A stretch of DNA of 64,000 nucleotides. It comes from Rivularia sp034931125. GTDB taxonomy: Bacteria > Cyanobacteriota > Cyanobacteriia > Cyanobacteriales > Nostocaceae. The notes beneath the pieces were generated by a model. It ran no database searches. It was not told where the DNA came from and saw only the letters and a list, made by a program, of their open reading frames with translations. A program made the translations under genes and the position numbers. Location of the stretch: positions 53,899 to 117,898 of the forward strand of contig NZ_JAYGHM010000015.1 of NCBI RefSeq assembly GCF_034931125.1, written 5' to 3'. This document shows, piece by piece, positions 61,950 to 64,000 of this stretch. Positions within the stretch are counted from its first letter, which is position 1. Each line of letters opens with the position of its first letter.

Positions 61950-64000
61950 ATGGCAGCTACAGTTCTCAATCCCGGTGATATTGCGATTGTTGGATATATT
62001 ACTAACGGGAATCCAGATTCTTTCTCTTTCGTTCCCTTAGTTGATTTAAGCGCAGGTACTGTAATTTACTTCACCGATAACGGTTGGACTGGTTCTGGTT
62101 TTACAACTAATGAAGGAGTAGTTAAATTTACTGCTAATAGCGATATTACTGCTGGTACGGTTATTCAGAGTACGGATACTTCTAGCTTTGTTCGGGTTGG
62201 AACTGCAAACCTTGATTTAGAAGCATCAGGAGACCAAATTGCAGCGGTACAATCAACTAATTCAAACAGTCCCCTGACTTCAGGCTTTACTGCAATTTAC
62301 CAAATTGATAATACTGGTGCTTTTGAGAATGCGAATGATTCCAATTCTGGCAATGTAATTACTGGGTTATCCAAAACAAATAACACATCTGTTCTGTTTG
62401 GGAATGATAAATTAAAGGATGCTGCTTTCGATCTCGAAGCTATACCTGAAGGTACGCGGGAAGATTGGTTAAAAGAAATTAATAATCCTGATAACTGGAC
62501 TTTTGGAAGTGGATTAAGTTTACCAACAGAAAATATTCAAGTTCTTCCTGAAATTGCAAACGCTGCTCCTATTATCGGTAACAACATACTTCTCTATGAT
62601 GGTAGTACTGGTAAATCTCCTGTTAGTGCAGGTTCTGCTCCAATCGCACCTTGGTTTGACTTCCAAGACAGTACTGCGGTAGTTGGTGGTAAAGCCCAAC
62701 AAACTTTAACTAAAGATGGAGTTATTTTAAAAACAGATACAGATCAAGTAGGAAGAGACGCTTCTGCTGGTTATATCAACTATAAAATAGATCAATTTGG
62801 CAATCTTCAACCTAGAACAAATTTTCCGACACTTGATCGAAATTTAGGTTACGTCGTCAGCTTTACGAATCAAATTATTTCTGAGAATCATAGTAATGCT
62901 AATGCTCAAAAAAACGGTGACGGTAAAGCAGACCGTGCTGGTTTTAGCGTCATAGCTATTAGTGAAGATAAAAAAGGTATTGAACTCGGCTTCTGGGAAA
63001 ACCGCATTTGGGCCCAGGAAGATGGTACTGAACCTACAGCTTCCAATCCTAACGGTACTTTGTTTACCCAAGCTGAAGGAGTAAACTTCGACACTAAAAC
63101 TAAAGTAGTTAAATACGATTTAGCAGTTAAAGGTAACACTTATACTTTATTTGCAAATGGAAACTTGATTCTGCAAGGTGACTTGAGGGATTATACTGCA
63201 TTTCAACCAGCACCTTATAAAATAGGACCTCTCACAGTTACCCCTCCCGACCCCTACGAAAAACCAAGTTTCCTCTTCTTCGGAGATAATACATCTTCAG
63301 CGAAAGCAGAAGTTAAGTTAAGCGATATTGCTGTTACCACCAATTCTAATAAGCCTTCTTTCTTTAAAGTTGATGAAAATGCCGTTCGCGGTGCTGTTGT
63401 CGGTCAAGTATTTGCAACAGATCCTGATGGTGATACTTTAAGTAATTGGGAAATTATAGACGGAAACTCGGATGTAGATAAAGATGGTAAACCTGCATTT
63501 GCGATCGATTCCACAACCGGAGAAATTACCGTTAATGATGCTGATGACTTAGATTTTAAAAATAATCCCAGTTTCCAGTTGAAAGTACGTGTTAGCGATG
63601 GAATTAATACGAGTGCTTTAGCAAACGTTACTATTAACATTAATGATGCTCCTGGGGTGTTAATCGATGAGACTTCTGTTACAAATAATAGGTTTAAGGG
63701 AAGTCCAGGAAATGACACTATTAATGGAGGTGCAGGAAATGATTTCCTTTACGGATTTGCTGGAAACGATAGTTTAACTGGTGGTGCTGGAAACGATAAT
63801 CTTTACGGTGAAGCTGGTCGCGATACCTTAATTGGTGGTGCTGGAAATGATAATCTGTACGGTGGAGCAGGTGATGACTCTATCGATGGGGGAGATGGTA
63901 TTGATACTTTGCGAGAAACTGCGGATACCGACTTTATCCTTACTGCAAATACACTTCAAAGCGCTGTTACTGGTTTAGATACTTTTACCAATATTGAACA
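61950..64000 (+). CDS. Large secreted protein with cadherin-like domain and RTX repeats, 3' end outside window
   Basis: The frame is open from the ATG at 61950 to the window end, 683 codons. No classical signal peptide. Residues ~1-110 (LNPGDIAIVGYITNGNPDSF, AGTVIYFTDNGWTG) form a lamin-tail-like domain common at the start of cyanobacterial secreted proteins. A lectin- or concanavalin-like part with GFWENRIWAQEDG follows. A cadherin-like domain (~470-570) contains VDENAVRGAVVGQVFATDPD and FAIDSTTGEITVND. From ~590 there are nonapeptide repeats GGAGNDFLYG, GGAGNDNLYG and GGAGDDSIDG, the calcium-binding RTX type, which mark type I secretion. It is probably an extracellular adhesin or enzyme; the function-giving part may lie beyond the window. 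Confidence 0.88.
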   Translation, partial: MAATVLNPGDIAIVGYITNGNPDSFSFVPLVDLSAGTVIYFTDNGWTGSGFTTNEGVVKFTANSDITAGTVIQSTDTSSFVRVGTANLDLEASGDQIAAVQSTNSNSPLTSGFTAIYQIDNTGAFENANDSNSGNVITGLSKTNNTSVLFGNDKLKDAAFDLEAIPEGTREDWLKEINNPDNWTFGSGLSLPTENIQVLPEIANAAPIIGNNILLYDGSTGKSPVSAGSAPIAPWFDFQDSTAVVGGKAQQTLTKDGVILKTDTDQVGRDASAGYINYKIDQFGNLQPRTNFPTLDRNLGYVVSFTNQIISENHSNANAQKNGDGKADRAGFSVIAISEDKKGIELGFWENRIWAQEDGTEPTASNPNGTLFTQAEGVNFDTKTKVVKYDLAVKGNTYTLFANGNLILQGDLRDYTAFQPAPYKIGPLTVTPPDPYEKPSFLFFGDNTSSAKAEVKLSDIAVTTNSNKPSFFKVDENAVRGAVVGQVFATDPDGDTLSNWEIIDGNSDVDKDGKPAFAIDSTTGEITVNDADDLDFKNNPSFQLKVRVSDGINTSALANVTININDAPGVLIDETSVTNNRFKGSPGNDTINGGAGNDFLYGFAGNDSLTGGAGNDNLYGEAGRDTLIGGAGNDNLYGGAGDDSIDGGDGIDTLRETADTDFILTANTLQSAVTGLDTFTNIE

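Overview
The window is a chromosomal segment of a filamentous, Nostocales-type cyanobacterium. The evidence is thylakoid NDH-1 subunit NdhN, the sulfolipid pair SqdB/SqdX, the plastid-related proteins Ycf35 and Ycf46, a CyaB-type adenylate cyclase, many HIP1 octamers (GCGATCGC) and abundant heptamer tandem repeats (STRR) in the spacers. The Omp85-lpxC-fabZ-lpxA-lpxB order is the one I recall from Anabaena/Nostoc. I cannot fix the genus. Both ends are cut through genes and two runs of N (24803-24974, 57930-58277) mark assembly gaps.

Layout. 1-4.6 kb: the 3' part of a GC-rich prolyl oligopeptidase, a short SnoaL-like remnant, then ycf35-like, ycf46 and a ribbon-helix-helix/zinc-ribbon gene on the minus strand. 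4.9-7.5 kb: sqdB and sqdX for sulfoquinovosyl diacylglycerol. 7.5-11.1 kb: a duplicated 119-bp repeat, a palindromic element, a GAF-GAF-PAS adenylate cyclase and a small conserved protein. 11.7-19.9 kb: purC, then Omp85 and the lipid A genes lpxC, fabZ, lpxA and lpxB, with large repeat arrays around lpxB. 20-30.5 kb: mixed single genes (Tat-exported aldo/keto reductase, exostosin-like transferase, membrane protein, mnmH, deoC, recO, an MFS transporter, a GT4 glycosyltransferase). 30.5-31.9 kb: a decayed locus where a toxin-antitoxin pair with a broken toxin sits between two copies of the 5' end of a truncated DNA glycosylase gene. 31.9-38.6 kb: metalloprotease, secG, gpmI, an ABC-F ATPase, two paralogous XRE regulators and an unknown gene with an in-frame stop.

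38.6-57.1 kb, minus strand: the fused S10-spc-alpha ribosomal cluster, rplC-rplD-rplW-rplB-rpsS-rplV-rpsC-rplP-rpmC-rpsQ-rplN-rplX-rplE-rpsH-rplF-rplR-rpsE-rplO-secY-adk-infA-rpmJ-rpsM-rpsK-rpoA-rplQ-truA-rplM-rpsI-rpmE-prfA. It makes most of the large subunit core, the RNA polymerase alpha subunit, the Sec channel, IF-1 and release factor 1. rpsN and rpmD are not in their usual places. Several spacers inside it carry heptamer arrays in inverted pairs. 57.1-64 kb: a repeat-rich divergent region with an assembly gap, ndhN, a DUF3172 protein, an AMIN-domain exported protein, a PEP-CTERM gene remnant, and the start of a large secreted protein with a cadherin-like domain and RTX calcium-binding repeats, cut by the window end.

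No CRISPR array, rRNA, tRNA, prophage or complete insertion sequence was found. The best candidates for a second look are the toxin-antitoxin/glycosylase locus, the hairpin families with compensatory stem changes, the paired XRE genes with their interrupted neighbour, and the paired heptamer arrays inside operons.
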